NCBI RefSeq assembly: GCF_036802865.1
Contig: NZ_DAIRVK010000002.1
Coordinates: 248,001-312,000, forward strand
Source of the DNA: Sulfurospirillum sp036802865
GTDB lineage: Bacteria > Campylobacterota > Campylobacteria > Campylobacterales > Sulfurospirillaceae
Reading direction: 5' to 3'
Length of the DNA: 64,000 bases
Shown: positions 7,754 to 15,963 of the stretch, piece after piece
Layout: every line of letters begins with the position of its first letter
How positions within the stretch are numbered: the stretch's first letter is position 1
The notes under the pieces: generated by a model
What the model saw: the letters and a program-made list of their open reading frames with translations, nothing else
What the model was told of the DNA's origin: nothing
The model's database searches: none
Translations under genes and position numbers: made by a program

Positions 7754-8485
7754 TTACTCAAATTCACTCATATAGGTACGGTATAAGAGAGGAACCCAGC
7801 TTTGCTGGAGCTTTGGATTGTACCTGCTTTCAACGGCGGCTGATTTAAAAAAGGTTTTCCAGAGCGCTTTAAATTTTTCTTCTTCGCTGGAAAAAGTTGG
7901 GGCATCAAATGAGGCTATGGAGCGAATTTCTCGCATGTCATCATTTTTGATAAAGGCTAATGAGCGCTTAACATCGTGGATAATAAAAGGAATGTTCCCA
8001 AGTCGTTTGCAAAAATGATCCCCTAAAAAAGGCACTATGTTAAACTTCGTCTCTATCTTGGCATAGAGTGAGCCATCTTCTAGTTCTTCAAACCGTGTAA
8101 AACCGTACATTTTATGTACCAAACTCAAAAGCTCTTTTTCGAGATTTTGGATGTAAAAAAGGTTGGTATTGTTGATGTTGCGAAGCTCTTTAGGGTTTTT
8201 AAACCCAATGCGAATGTACTCTAAAAGCGCCATCTCATGTGCTCGGCTGTCACATAAAAAGATGTTGCAAAGAGTGTGCTGTTGCTCTTTGGTAAAGTGT
8301 TTTGTGATGGCTTCTAGAACTTTTTTCGCTTTTATCTCATCGGTAAAGACTTCGTAAAAGCGCTCAAACAGAAGCGTTTTTGGCATCTCTTTGACAATGG
8401 CGTGCACGCTCAATTTTTCATAATAGACTTCATGCACCAGACTCAAAAATCCTTCAAAACTGCCATCGTAGAGTAAAACCATCAC
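7754..8485 (-). CDS. DUF4130 / TIGR03915-type DNA metabolism protein
   Basis: 243 aa. It matches the probable DNA metabolism family that travels with a radical SAM partner: the opening VLLYDGSFEGFLSLVHEVY, the middle RFEELEDGSLYAKIETKFNIVPFLGDHF and the late WVPLLYRTYMSEFE are typical. Some relatives are fused to a uracil-DNA glycosylase domain; this one ends before such a domain and none is encoded next to it. It overlaps its radical SAM partner by four bases, so the two should act together, probably on damaged or modified DNA. The reaction is not established. Confidence 0.82.
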   Translation of the reverse strand: MMVLLYDGSFEGFLSLVHEVYYEKLSVHAIVKEMPKTLLFERFYEVFTDEIKAKKVLEAITKHFTKEQQHTLCNIFLCDSRAHEMALLEYIRIGFKNPKELRNINNTNLFYIQNLEKELLSLVHKMYGFTRFEELEDGSLYAKIETKFNIVPFLGDHFCKRLGNIPFIIHDVKRSLAFIKNDDMREIRSIASFDAPTFSSEEEKFKALWKTFFKSAAVESRYNPKLQQSWVPLLYRTYMSEFE

Positions 8486-9714
8486 AGCTCTCCTGTGTAG
8501 ATGGACGTGTCGAACAACGTGGGCTGAATGATGTTCGAGCCTTGGTGAATCAGGGCTAGTTTTATTTTTTCGGTATACAAACTAGAACTTCTATGAAAAT
8601 CTTTACCTGCGACAATAAAATAACGCGCTTTTTTGAGCGATATTTTAAGCTGTGCCAACTCTTCAAAGCCGAGTTGTTTAAAACGCCTCGCTTGTAAAAT
8701 CTTCAAAGCCCCGCGAATACCAATGCCTGGAATGCGTACTAATTCTTCCTGCGAAGCGCGGTTAATATCAATGGGAAAAAGGTGAAGGTTTGAAAGTGCC
8801 CAAAAGGTTTTGGGATCAAACTGAATGTCAAGATTTTGGTTTTCACTTAAAATTTCATCGTAGGAAAAGCCATAAAAACGCAGCAACCAATCAGCCTGAT
8901 AAAGCCTATGCTCACGAAGCAGTGGAGGCTTTGAAAGCTCAGGTACAGGCAAATGCTTGTGGTTGTTCACCGCAATATATGCGGAATAATAAACTCTTTT
9001 TAAGAGAGCTTTTTGGTAAAGCGATGAAGAGAGTTTGAGTATCTCAAAGTCACTCTCACTCGTAGCCCCGATAATCATCTGCGTACTCATCGAAATGGGC
9101 TTAGCACTTCTCTGCATTGTGATGTCACGTGCATGTTTGAGAGGGGAGAGGAGTTTTTCTTTGGTTTTATCGGGAGCAAGTAGGGCAAGGCTTTTAGAAC
9201 TTGGAAGCTCGATGTTCGAGCTGACACGATGCGCCAAAAGAGTGGCTTCTTCGATGAGTTCCTTGGAAGCCCCTGGGATGAGCTTGACATGAATGTAGCC
9301 GTTAAATCGGTACTCATGGCGTAAAATGCGCAACGTTTGAAGTAGCAAGCTCATCGTATGGTCTTCGTTTTTGATGATGCCAGAACTTAGAAAAAGTCCT
9401 TCGATGTAATTGCGCTTGTAAAAGTTGATGGTCAAGTCCGCTAGTTCACGAGGTGTAAAAGCCGTACGTTGGGTGTCATTGCTCACACGGTTGATACAGT
9501 AGGCACAGTCATAGATGCAGACATTGGAAAGCAAAACTTTGAGAAGTGAAACACAGCGTCCATCACTCGTAAAACTATGACAAATACCACTGTTATGGGC
9601 ACAACCAAGTTCACCCGTTTTGTAGTTGTTCTCACTGCCACTGGATGAGCAAGAGACGTCGTACTTGGCACTGCCTGCTAAGATGGAGAGTTTCTCTTCT
9701 GTTGTAAATTTCAT
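8482..9714 (-). CDS. Radical SAM protein with helix-hairpin-helix, TIGR03916 type
   Basis: 410 aa. The radical SAM cluster motif is C-IYD-C-AY-C near residues 69-76, preceded by a Cys-rich N-terminus (CSSSGS, GCAHNSGICHSF). A C-terminal helix-hairpin-helix (INRASQEELVRIPGIGIRGALKIL) suggests DNA binding. This is the putative DNA modification/repair radical SAM family linked to uracil-DNA glycosylases. It is translated first, then the DUF4130 gene with a four-base overlap. The substrate is unknown. Confidence 0.87.
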   Translation of the reverse strand: MKFTTEEKLSILAGSAKYDVSCSSSGSENNYKTGELGCAHNSGICHSFTSDGRCVSLLKVLLSNVCIYDCAYCINRVSNDTQRTAFTPRELADLTINFYKRNYIEGLFLSSGIIKNEDHTMSLLLQTLRILRHEYRFNGYIHVKLIPGASKELIEEATLLAHRVSSNIELPSSKSLALLAPDKTKEKLLSPLKHARDITMQRSAKPISMSTQMIIGATSESDFEILKLSSSLYQKALLKRVYYSAYIAVNNHKHLPVPELSKPPLLREHRLYQADWLLRFYGFSYDEILSENQNLDIQFDPKTFWALSNLHLFPIDINRASQEELVRIPGIGIRGALKILQARRFKQLGFEELAQLKISLKKARYFIVAGKDFHRSSSLYTEKIKLALIHQGSNIIQPTLFDTSIYTGEL

Positions 9715-9790
9715 ACCAATATAGTACGTTTTTTTTAGATGAGAAGGTTAAAATATTTCAAAATGAAATGAAAAAGGAAAAGGAGAGGGC

Positions 9791-9810
9791 AGAGCCTATT
9801 TCTAGGCTCT
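9791..9810 (-). terminator. Hairpin after the minus-strand nitroreductase gene, possible terminator
   Basis: AGAGCCTA (9791-9798) and TAGGCTCT (9803-9810) form a perfect 8-bp stem with loop TTTC, just past the stop at 9817. The sequence after it on the minus strand is pyrimidine-rich but lacks a clean T run, so efficiency is uncertain. Confidence 0.5.
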
Positions 9811-9816
9811 AAGGTA

Positions 9817-10446
9817 TTACTTAATAAATTCAACCGCTTCGTTAAACGGAACTCTAAGCTGAGTAGATTGTGGATTGATGCGGTAACCAAAAGGAAGAAC
9901 CATCGCGACTTGGTATTTGCTCGTATCGAGTCCTAAAATGGCTTCAACTTTCTCTTTCTCAAAGCCTTCAATAGGGCATGAATCAATGCCGATAAACGCT
10001 GCTGCAGTCATCATGTTACCCGCAGCAATGTAGCTTTGTTTTGCTGTCCAAGCATAGATGTTTTTATCAGAACTTAGGGTCTCTTTGAGGTGGTTTGCAT
10101 AAAGATTGATGTAAAAGTCTTTTTTCTCTTGTGGCATTTCACGTCGTCCAAAACGCTTTGCAGGAACACCACTTTCGACTTTTACTGCGTCAATCGCTGC
10201 TAAAATGATGACAAGATGAGAACTGGTCGTGATTTGTGGTTGATCCCAGCAAACGGGGCGAAGTTTTGCTCTGAGCTCATCATTGGTAATGACTAAAAAT
10301 TTCCACGGTTCCATGCCAAACGAAGAAGGAGATGTATGACCTGCTTCTAAAATAAAGTGCATTTGATCTTCACTGATTTTTTTTGTTTCATCGAAAACTT
10401 TACACGCGTGGCGAAAGTTCATTGCTTTTGAAAAGTCGTTTGTCAT
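9817..10446 (-). CDS. NAD(P)H-dependent nitroreductase family protein (copy 1)
   Basis: 209 aa FMN-dependent nitroreductase fold. The FMN-phosphate contacts sit in NFRHACKVFD, the segment TSPSSFGMEPWKFLVI is conserved, and the C-terminal half has AAGNMMTAAAFIGIDSCPIEGF. Enzymes of this family reduce nitro groups, quinones or other electrophiles. It is divergent from the HxlR gene and shares its operator. A paralogue lies on the other side of the regulator at 11051-11674 with many identical motifs. Confidence 0.9.
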   Translation of the reverse strand: MTNDFSKAMNFRHACKVFDETKKISEDQMHFILEAGHTSPSSFGMEPWKFLVITNDELRAKLRPVCWDQPQITTSSHLVIILAAIDAVKVESGVPAKRFGRREMPQEKKDFYINLYANHLKETLSSDKNIYAWTAKQSYIAAGNMMTAAAFIGIDSCPIEGFEKEKVEAILGLDTSKYQVAMVLPFGYRINPQSTQLRVPFNEAVEFIK

Positions 10447-10476
10447 TTTGTATCCTTTAGTTTTTTTCTTGAAAGC

Positions 10477-10555
10477 ATTATAAAGATTTTAAACTTTATT
10501 TTCGCTTACTTTACTTTATGTAAGTAATGATGTTTTATGTTGTTTATGCTATAAT
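10477..10555. promoter_or_regulatory. Divergent promoter region with the operator CTTAC-N10-GTAAG
   Basis: CTTAC at 10505-10509 and GTAAG at 10520-10524 form an inverted repeat with a 10-base centre. TATAAT for the nitroreductase lies on the minus strand at 10482-10477, leaving 22 bases to the operator. TATAAT for the HxlR gene (with TGC before it, an extended -10) lies at 10550-10555, leaving 25 bases. The same operator stands 22 bases before the -10 of mdaB at 52459. HxlR regulators bind inverted repeats of this kind; the assignment is inferred. Confidence 0.6.
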
Positions 10556-10576
10556 CCAAATATAAAGGATTAGCTT

Positions 10577-10969
10577 ATGTATTATATCAATGAAAAAGAG
10601 TACGACTGCTCTGTAGCCGTGACGCTGGATGTGTTTAATGACAGATGGAAGCTTGCCATTATTTGGCATTTATTGGAAAAAAATAAACGTTTTAAAGAGC
10701 TTTCTGAAGATATAAATGAAATCACCCAAAAGACGTTGACGATTAAGCTTAAAGAGCTTGAGGAGAAAAAGATTATTGCAAGAGAAGTTTTCCCTGAAAT
10801 CCCTCCTAAAGTGGTTTATTCACTCACACCTATTGGAAAGGCGCTTAGACCTATTTTGGAAGCGATGTATGTATGGGGTAAAAGCTACGTCGAAGCACAT
10901 GGAAAAGTCGGTGAAGAGTTAGTGTGCGAAGCATCTGTTTTAAAGGCTTTAGGCAAAAAAGAATCTTAA
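10577..10969 (+). CDS. HxlR family winged-helix transcriptional regulator
   Basis: 130 aa. The HxlR signature is plain: DRWKLAIIWHLLEKNKRFKELSEDI, then ITQKTLTIKLKELEEKKII and VVYSLTPIGKAL. A single N-terminal Cys (residue 11) sits where redox-sensing members such as YodB and HypR of Bacillus have their sensor cysteine. Those members control nitroreductases and quinone reductases, which is also the company here: nitroreductase genes on both sides. AAAGGA precedes the ATG. Redox sensing is an inference. Confidence 0.9.
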   Translation: MYYINEKEYDCSVAVTLDVFNDRWKLAIIWHLLEKNKRFKELSEDINEITQKTLTIKLKELEEKKIIAREVFPEIPPKVVYSLTPIGKALRPILEAMYVWGKSYVEAHGKVGEELVCEASVLKALGKKES

Positions 10970-10991
10970 AAAATAGCGCTGATTTTTAGCT

Positions 10992-11023
10992 TAACATCCA
11001 GCATGTTATCGTTGTATTATAAT
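10992..11023 (+). promoter_or_regulatory. Promoter of the second nitroreductase with an inverted repeat
   Basis: TAACAT (10992-10997), five bases, then ATGTTA (11003-11008) is a perfect inverted repeat placed just upstream of TATAAT at 11018-11023. It differs from the CTTAC/GTAAG operator, so this copy may answer to another regulator. Confidence 0.45.
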
Positions 11024-11050
11024 CTTTAAAATTTAACAAGGAGTATATTG

Positions 11051-11674
11051 ATGGATAACAAAAAACTATTTTTAGGAGCGATGAATTATCGTCATGCGTG
11101 CAAATTATTTGATGGCAAAAAAATTCCACACGAAGATTTAGAATTTATCTTAGAAGCAGGGCGTTTAAGTCCGAGTTCATTTGGTGTTGAACAGTGGAAA
11201 TTTGTCGTTGTTCAAAACCAAGCACTCAAGGAAGAGATCGAAAAGGTTTCCTGGAATCAAAAGCAAATCTCTACATCAAGTGACCTTCTTATTATTCTCG
11301 CGCGCAAAGATGTCCGAAGTAGTGACGCATACACACAAAAACAACTCAAACGTTGGGGACTAGCGGAAGATGCGTTCAAAGGGTTATTGGGTATTTACCA
11401 CGGTTGGGTGGATGGAAGAGATGACCATACCATCGAGATGTGGAGTGAAAAACAGTGTTACATCGCTGCTGGCAATATGATGACAGCCGCGGCTATTATT
11501 GGTATTGATTCATGTCCGATTGAGGGCTTTGATTTTGCTAAAGTTGACGCACTTTTAGGGGTCGATACCACCGTGTACCAAAGTGCTATCGTCATACCTT
11601 TTGGTTACCGTGCGTCAGAGCAGAGAGGCAAACACCGCTTAAGCTTGGAAGAAGTGGTTGAGTTTAAAAAATAA
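11051..11674 (+). CDS. NAD(P)H-dependent nitroreductase family protein (copy 2)
   Basis: 207 aa from the ATG at 11051, which has AAGGAG seven bases upstream; a TTG directly before it is less likely. It has the same fold and motifs as the copy at 9817 (NYRHACKLFD, LSPSSFGVEQWKFVVV, AAGNMMTAAAIIGIDSCPIEGF). It has a longer central insertion around YTQKQLKRWGLAEDAFKGLLGIYHGW. Its last 11 bases overlap the end of the convergent UbiB-like gene. It probably reduces nitro compounds or quinones. Confidence 0.9.
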   Translation: MDNKKLFLGAMNYRHACKLFDGKKIPHEDLEFILEAGRLSPSSFGVEQWKFVVVQNQALKEEIEKVSWNQKQISTSSDLLIILARKDVRSSDAYTQKQLKRWGLAEDAFKGLLGIYHGWVDGRDDHTIEMWSEKQCYIAAGNMMTAAAIIGIDSCPIEGFDFAKVDALLGVDTTVYQSAIVIPFGYRASEQRGKHRLSLEEVVEFKK

Positions 11675-13148
11675 TACGTGCCAATCCTAGAGTAAAGAGT
11701 ACCAACGCGACCTCTTTGAGTGAGGGGTCGTAGAGGAGGCTAAAGAGGGCGGATAGTAAGAGAACTAACCCAAACATAAAAGGTTTTAGATAGCTTTTTA
11801 ACTCTTTTTTGAGCCATTCTAATTGTGCAAGTGAGAGTTCTACTTTGAGTTCGCCATCGCTGATTTGTTGGAGTGAAGACTTGACATGGTGAATGGTGAG
11901 AGGAATGGACTTAAACTCTTTTACCAGACTTTCCAAAATACCTTCATCTGCACCCAATGCTTTAGGAATGTTCTCCTGTAAAATGGGCAAAATATCTTTA
12001 ATACCATTAAAATTTTCAATGTATGTGGTTCCCAATCCCTCAATAATAGCGCTTACACGTAAGATATAGATAGCTTCTTGTGGTAATTTAAACGGTAAAT
12101 CATGGGTCGAATTCAGAACATCAAAGGCTAGTTTTTGCATGTTTTCTGAGCTTAAATTATCATTGCCAAAGATATCGAACATACGCTCACTCAAAAGAGC
12201 CAATTCACCAACAGGCGCTTCATAGGCGATGGTTCCTAAGCGTTTACTAGCACTAATGTAGAGTTCATAGTTTTTTTCGTTGGCAGCTTTTAACAGCTCA
12301 ATAATAGCAATACGCGTTTGATTGGGAATAGATTTGACCATACCAAAGTCGAGCAGTATCAGCTCGCCTTTAGGCGTAATAAGCAAATTGCCAGGATGGG
12401 GGTCTGCGTGAAAGTAGCCACGAAGTAGCATTTGCTCGGTGTAAAAAGAGATAAGTTTTCCAATAATGGCTTTAAAATCAATATTCTCTTTTTGTAAGCG
12501 TTCTTTATCATCAAAACGAAACCCTTCTTCGTAACTCATCACCAAGGCATCTTCACTACAATACGCTTCAAAAGGGGTTGGAAAACGAATGCCAGAATGA
12601 GCATAAGTAGCAGAGAATTTTTGCAGATTGTGAAGCTCGGTGGTCATATTGACCTCTTGAAGAATCATCTTAGAAAATTCAACAATAACTGCTTCAATGG
12701 AGTTTTTTGTGTAGTGTGAAAAAAGAGGTCTAAAAAGCGCATTAAAAAAAGAGATAATCACAATGTCCGCCCGCACTTGTTTCTCAATGTCCAGACGTCT
12801 GAGTTTAATAGCAACTTTTTGTCCACCTATGCGTGCTTCATGCACTTGACCTATGGAGGCTGAGGCGATGGGTATAAGCGTAAAATCCTCAAAAGGCATG
12901 GTAGGAAAGGCGCGAGAAAATACAATCTTTAACTCAGCGTCGAGCATCGGAGGAAGCTGATCGTGGAGCGATTTTAGTTCATCCAAATACTCCGTGCTGA
13001 AAAAATCTGCCCGTGTGGCAAGCACTTGTGCCAGTTTAATAAAACTAGCCCCAAGCCTTACTATCGTATGATTAAAGGCACGAGGACTTAGCGGTTTAAA
13101 GAAAAGCAAACGCTCCTTTTTTTTCAGCAATAAATAGACACTGAGCAA
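11664..13148 (-). CDS. ABC1/UbiB-family atypical kinase-like protein
   Basis: About 494 aa. Landmarks are the ATP-site lysine in KVAIKLRRLD, the catalytic loop YFHADPHPGNLL and the metal-binding ILLDFGM. Two C-terminal hydrophobic helices (around FMFGLVLLLSALFSLL and EVALVLFTLGLARIIF) should anchor it in the membrane. The family supports ubiquinone or menaquinone synthesis. The usual KxGQ signature reads K-L-A-Q here. No ATG or clear ribosome site marks the start: TTG at 13148 is given, but the frame is open back to 13215 and a start near 13199 is possible. Confidence 0.82.
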   Translation of the reverse strand: MLSVYLLLKKKERLLFFKPLSPRAFNHTIVRLGASFIKLAQVLATRADFFSTEYLDELKSLHDQLPPMLDAELKIVFSRAFPTMPFEDFTLIPIASASIGQVHEARIGGQKVAIKLRRLDIEKQVRADIVIISFFNALFRPLFSHYTKNSIEAVIVEFSKMILQEVNMTTELHNLQKFSATYAHSGIRFPTPFEAYCSEDALVMSYEEGFRFDDKERLQKENIDFKAIIGKLISFYTEQMLLRGYFHADPHPGNLLITPKGELILLDFGMVKSIPNQTRIAIIELLKAANEKNYELYISASKRLGTIAYEAPVGELALLSERMFDIFGNDNLSSENMQKLAFDVLNSTHDLPFKLPQEAIYILRVSAIIEGLGTTYIENFNGIKDILPILQENIPKALGADEGILESLVKEFKSIPLTIHHVKSSLQQISDGELKVELSLAQLEWLKKELKSYLKPFMFGLVLLLSALFSLLYDPSLKEVALVLFTLGLARIIF

Positions 13149-13198
13149 AAATGAAAAAACATCATAAACCCTTTTTGGGTTAAAAAGATGCCAATAAA

Positions 13199-13462
13199 TT
13201 AAGAGAGTTTTGATTTAAGCTCCTCAATGTCGCTTTTAGTAGCAAGTCCTAATTCATCGACGACTTCTTTAATCATCTCTTTCATTTTGGCTTTGAGGCG
13301 TTCATCTTCATCTTTGCCTTTTTGGCTGATAGACTCAATGAAACTCTTAGCATCGCTGGTGCTTATTTTGCCTTTTTCTTCAAGTACCTTAAGTTCTTCT
13401 TCGATTTTTTCTTTTAAAACAACCATTCCGCCTAAACCAGCATGTAAAAGCTCTTTTAACAT
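13199..13462 (-). CDS. Phasin-like coiled-coil small protein
   Basis: 87 aa from the ATG preceded by AAGGAG at seven bases. It is strongly helical and charged: KEKIEEELKVLEEKGKISTSDAKSF, then KMKEMIKEVVDELGLATKSDIEELKSKL. Proteins of this size and pattern are annotated as phasin or polyhydroxyalkanoate-regulator-like in many bacteria, but no polymer synthesis gene is near. It lies just upstream of the UbiB-like gene on the same strand, a pairing that suggests a membrane or quinone role. Function unproven. Confidence 0.65.
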   Translation of the reverse strand: MLKELLHAGLGGMVVLKEKIEEELKVLEEKGKISTSDAKSFIESISQKGKDEDERLKAKMKEMIKEVVDELGLATKSDIEELKSKLS

Positions 13463-13524
13463 GAGATACTCCTTGTGTTTTGTCACTATTCTAACACGAT
13501 TTACACAATACGCGGTAAACAAAA

Positions 13525-14883
13525 TTAATGTATTTGTGAAAAGGTACTTAAAAAGCGTTTTCGAGCATTTTCATGCCCTATAATAGGCTTTGGATAGCCT
13601 GCAATATTATGGCTTAGCAAATAAGCTTCTTTATGCAAATAGGCATTTGGAAGATCGTTTAAAAGGGGCAGATAACGCTTGATATAACGTGCTTCCTTAT
13701 CAAATTTTAACGATTGTGTATAAGGGTTGAAAATGCGAAAGTAAGGCTGTGGGTCTATGCCCGTTCCAGCGCACCATTGCCATGAAAGACTATTTGCACT
13801 CGCGTCGTAATCCAAAAGATGCTTTGCAAAAAACGCCTCTCCCTTTTGCCACGGTAGCATCAAATGTTTGGTAAAAAATGACCCCACTACCATGCGCGCT
13901 CGGTTGTGCATAAGCCCTGTTGTGAGAAGTTCCATCACAGCCGCATCAATGATCGGATACCCTGTTTGAGCTGTGATAAATCGTTCATATGCTTCAGCAT
14001 CATTGGAAATGGGCGGAGAGTATTTGTAATTTTCCCATGCAAGATTGGGAAAATGGTAGAGTAAATAAGCGTAAAATTCACGAAAAACAAGTTGCCTAAA
14101 GAAGGGTTCTGTTTGATGATTTTTTGTTTTGAGCGCTGTTAAAAAACGTACCACTTCACGAATGGAAAGTGTGCCAAATCGAAGATGTACACTCAGATGC
14201 GACGTGGCATCAACGTCCAAAAAATCTCGTTTGTCTGCATAATCATCTACCTTTTGCGCAAACGCTTCCAACGCTTTTTGAGGGGTCAAAATGTTTGTAG
14301 GTAAAGACTCAAACCCCAGACTTTCAAGCTTTATCGCTAAAGGTGTTTTAACGCCATTGTCAATGTTCCAAAGTTCGTTGTAGTCGAAGTTTGAAAGGCT
14401 TTGCGTGGCTTTTATGTATTTTAATGCATGAAATTGTGTGTAAAGCTCTTTGCAAGCCCTATAATAGGGCGTAAATACAAGGTAAGGTGTGCCGTCTTTT
14501 TTCAAAACTTCATTGGGCTCAAAAAGGTAACAATCATTCAGTGCGTGAAAGTGCATGAGTTTACTTATGTTCGCATCGCGCTCTTTGGCGTAAGCATCAT
14601 AATCCACACTCGCATACACTTCATCAAAGCCGAGTGTTTTAAGGTAGGTAAAAACTTCCAGAGGCGTTCCATAAAAGAGCGCAAGATCAAGTCCTAATGC
14701 TTTAAGATTAGCCTTAAGTTTTTGAACATGCTCGAAAATAAATAAGACTCTTTTGTCTTGTTTTGGTAAGCCATTTAATATATGTGTATCGAAAATAAAA
14801 ATAGGCAAGACTTCACCCTCTTGGGCTAAAAGCATGGAGTCATCAACCCGTAAATCGCGTCTAAACCAAAGGACTTTTTTCAT
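13525..14883 (-). CDS. phrB: Deoxyribodipyrimidine photolyase
   Basis: 452 aa, class I CPD photolyase/cryptochrome length. The N-terminal photolyase domain starts LWFRRDLRVDDS. The C-terminal FAD domain includes FRQLVFREFYAYLL, GYPIIDAAVMELLTTGLMHNRARMVVGSFFTKHL and the closing DANSLSWQWCAGTG-type segment (DASANSLSWQW, GIDPQPYFRIFNP). It repairs cyclobutane pyrimidine dimers using blue light. It is preceded two bases upstream by the DUF523/DUF1722 gene, a frequent photolyase neighbour in other bacteria, so the two are probably co-transcribed. Confidence 0.93.
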   Translation of the reverse strand: MKKVLWFRRDLRVDDSMLLAQEGEVLPIFIFDTHILNGLPKQDKRVLFIFEHVQKLKANLKALGLDLALFYGTPLEVFTYLKTLGFDEVYASVDYDAYAKERDANISKLMHFHALNDCYLFEPNEVLKKDGTPYLVFTPYYRACKELYTQFHALKYIKATQSLSNFDYNELWNIDNGVKTPLAIKLESLGFESLPTNILTPQKALEAFAQKVDDYADKRDFLDVDATSHLSVHLRFGTLSIREVVRFLTALKTKNHQTEPFFRQLVFREFYAYLLYHFPNLAWENYKYSPPISNDAEAYERFITAQTGYPIIDAAVMELLTTGLMHNRARMVVGSFFTKHLMLPWQKGEAFFAKHLLDYDASANSLSWQWCAGTGIDPQPYFRIFNPYTQSLKFDKEARYIKRYLPLLNDLPNAYLHKEAYLLSHNIAGYPKPIIGHENARKRFLSTFSQIH

Positions 14884-14885
14884 GC

Positions 14886-15833
14886 TTATTTGCCTACTTG
14901 TATCATCGAACGAAGTGCTAAGTCTTTAGGGTAGGGGTTTAAAAACTTCTGCCCTAAAAGATAGGTCGTATTGTACTTCTTCGCTAAAAATTCAATGGTG
15001 CTCATCACCGCAATGAGTGGAATGATCTCATCGCGGAACTCTTCGATTTGCAAATGCAGTTCTTGTTTTTCACTGCTTGTTAACTCTTTTTTGAAGAAAC
15101 CTACCATGTGTTGAAGGACATTTACCGTTTTGGCGATGGTGCTTTTATGATTGAGGGTTTGTTTAAAAAGAGCGAGGTAGGCTTGTGTTATTTCCATCAC
15201 ACTTTTTGTCTCATGGTTGGCTACGATTTTGCCCAAAAGGCGATAGTTCGCTTCGTGTTTGCTTTGCAATAAAAATTTATACGCCGTATGAAATGCCACC
15301 AATTCACGCATAGTTTGAATGTTTTTTTCAAGCATTTGCGCATCGGCATAGGCAAAGAGTTGCATCACAAAGTTTTCCCGAAGCCACGGGTCTAAGAGCC
15401 GCGCCTCTTCTTCGATGGGGAAGTCCACGAAATGTTCTTTGCAAAGTGTGGCAAAAAGACCATCTTTTTTCCCTTCGCTCATCTCTTTCATGTAGTACTT
15501 CGTACTCCCAAGTCCACAACTCGGTGACTTTGACTTTAAGATGATGCCACAGAGTTCTTCTTTTTTGATTTTTTCCAGTTCATGTGCCATTGCTGTGTTC
15601 ATAGCGTCGGTAACATCGTTTTTAGAAAAAACGGTAATGACTTTTTTGTGCTCATTTTCTAGCACGATGCGTATGGTCTCACGGGGCGTTCCAAACGCTA
15701 AATGCTCAGGACAAAAGGGAACAAATGAGGCATACTTGCCAAGCTTATCGGTGATAAATCGGTCTCTTTGACCTGTTTTATCATAACGAATTGGTTCACC
15801 CAGTAAACACGCAGATACTGCGATTTTTAGCAT
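14886..15833 (-). CDS. DUF523 and DUF1722 (YbgA-like) protein
   Basis: 315 aa. DUF523 occupies the first half (VSACLLGEPIRYDKTGQ, VPFCPE, KSKSPSCGLGSTKYY) with conserved cysteines that could bind metal. DUF1722 fills residues about 180-305 (MRELVAFHTAYKFLLQSKHEANYRLLGKIV, then EFLAKKYNTTYLLGQKFLNPYP). The two-domain form is often encoded beside photolyase, as here, and is suspected to work in DNA repair or thiouracil-related chemistry, but its activity is not established. Confidence 0.88.
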   Translation of the reverse strand: MLKIAVSACLLGEPIRYDKTGQRDRFITDKLGKYASFVPFCPEHLAFGTPRETIRIVLENEHKKVITVFSKNDVTDAMNTAMAHELEKIKKEELCGIILKSKSPSCGLGSTKYYMKEMSEGKKDGLFATLCKEHFVDFPIEEEARLLDPWLRENFVMQLFAYADAQMLEKNIQTMRELVAFHTAYKFLLQSKHEANYRLLGKIVANHETKSVMEITQAYLALFKQTLNHKSTIAKTVNVLQHMVGFFKKELTSSEKQELHLQIEEFRDEIIPLIAVMSTIEFLAKKYNTTYLLGQKFLNPYPKDLALRSMIQVGK

Positions 15834-15867
15834 GCTAGTCCTTTGAAAAAAGCTATGACTATTATAG

Positions 15868-15895
15868 CCACTCCTTTTGATAAAAGGCTTAGTGG
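15868..15895 (+). other. Hairpin in the leader of the reverse transcriptase gene
   Basis: The outer arms CCACT (15868-15872) and AGTGG (15891-15895) enclose the inner arms CCTTTT (15873-15878) and AAAAGG (15882-15887) with loop GAT. A three-base bulge, CTT, interrupts the 3' side, giving an 11-bp stem. It sits between the divergent DUF523 gene and the reverse transcriptase, 68 bases before the preferred start. It could be an RNA element of the system, an operator, or chance. Confidence 0.4.
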
Positions 15896-15963
15896 GGATG
15901 TGGTAGACTATGAATACAGAAAATATACAATGTTCAAAAATTTTCTTAAATGAGGGTTTATAT

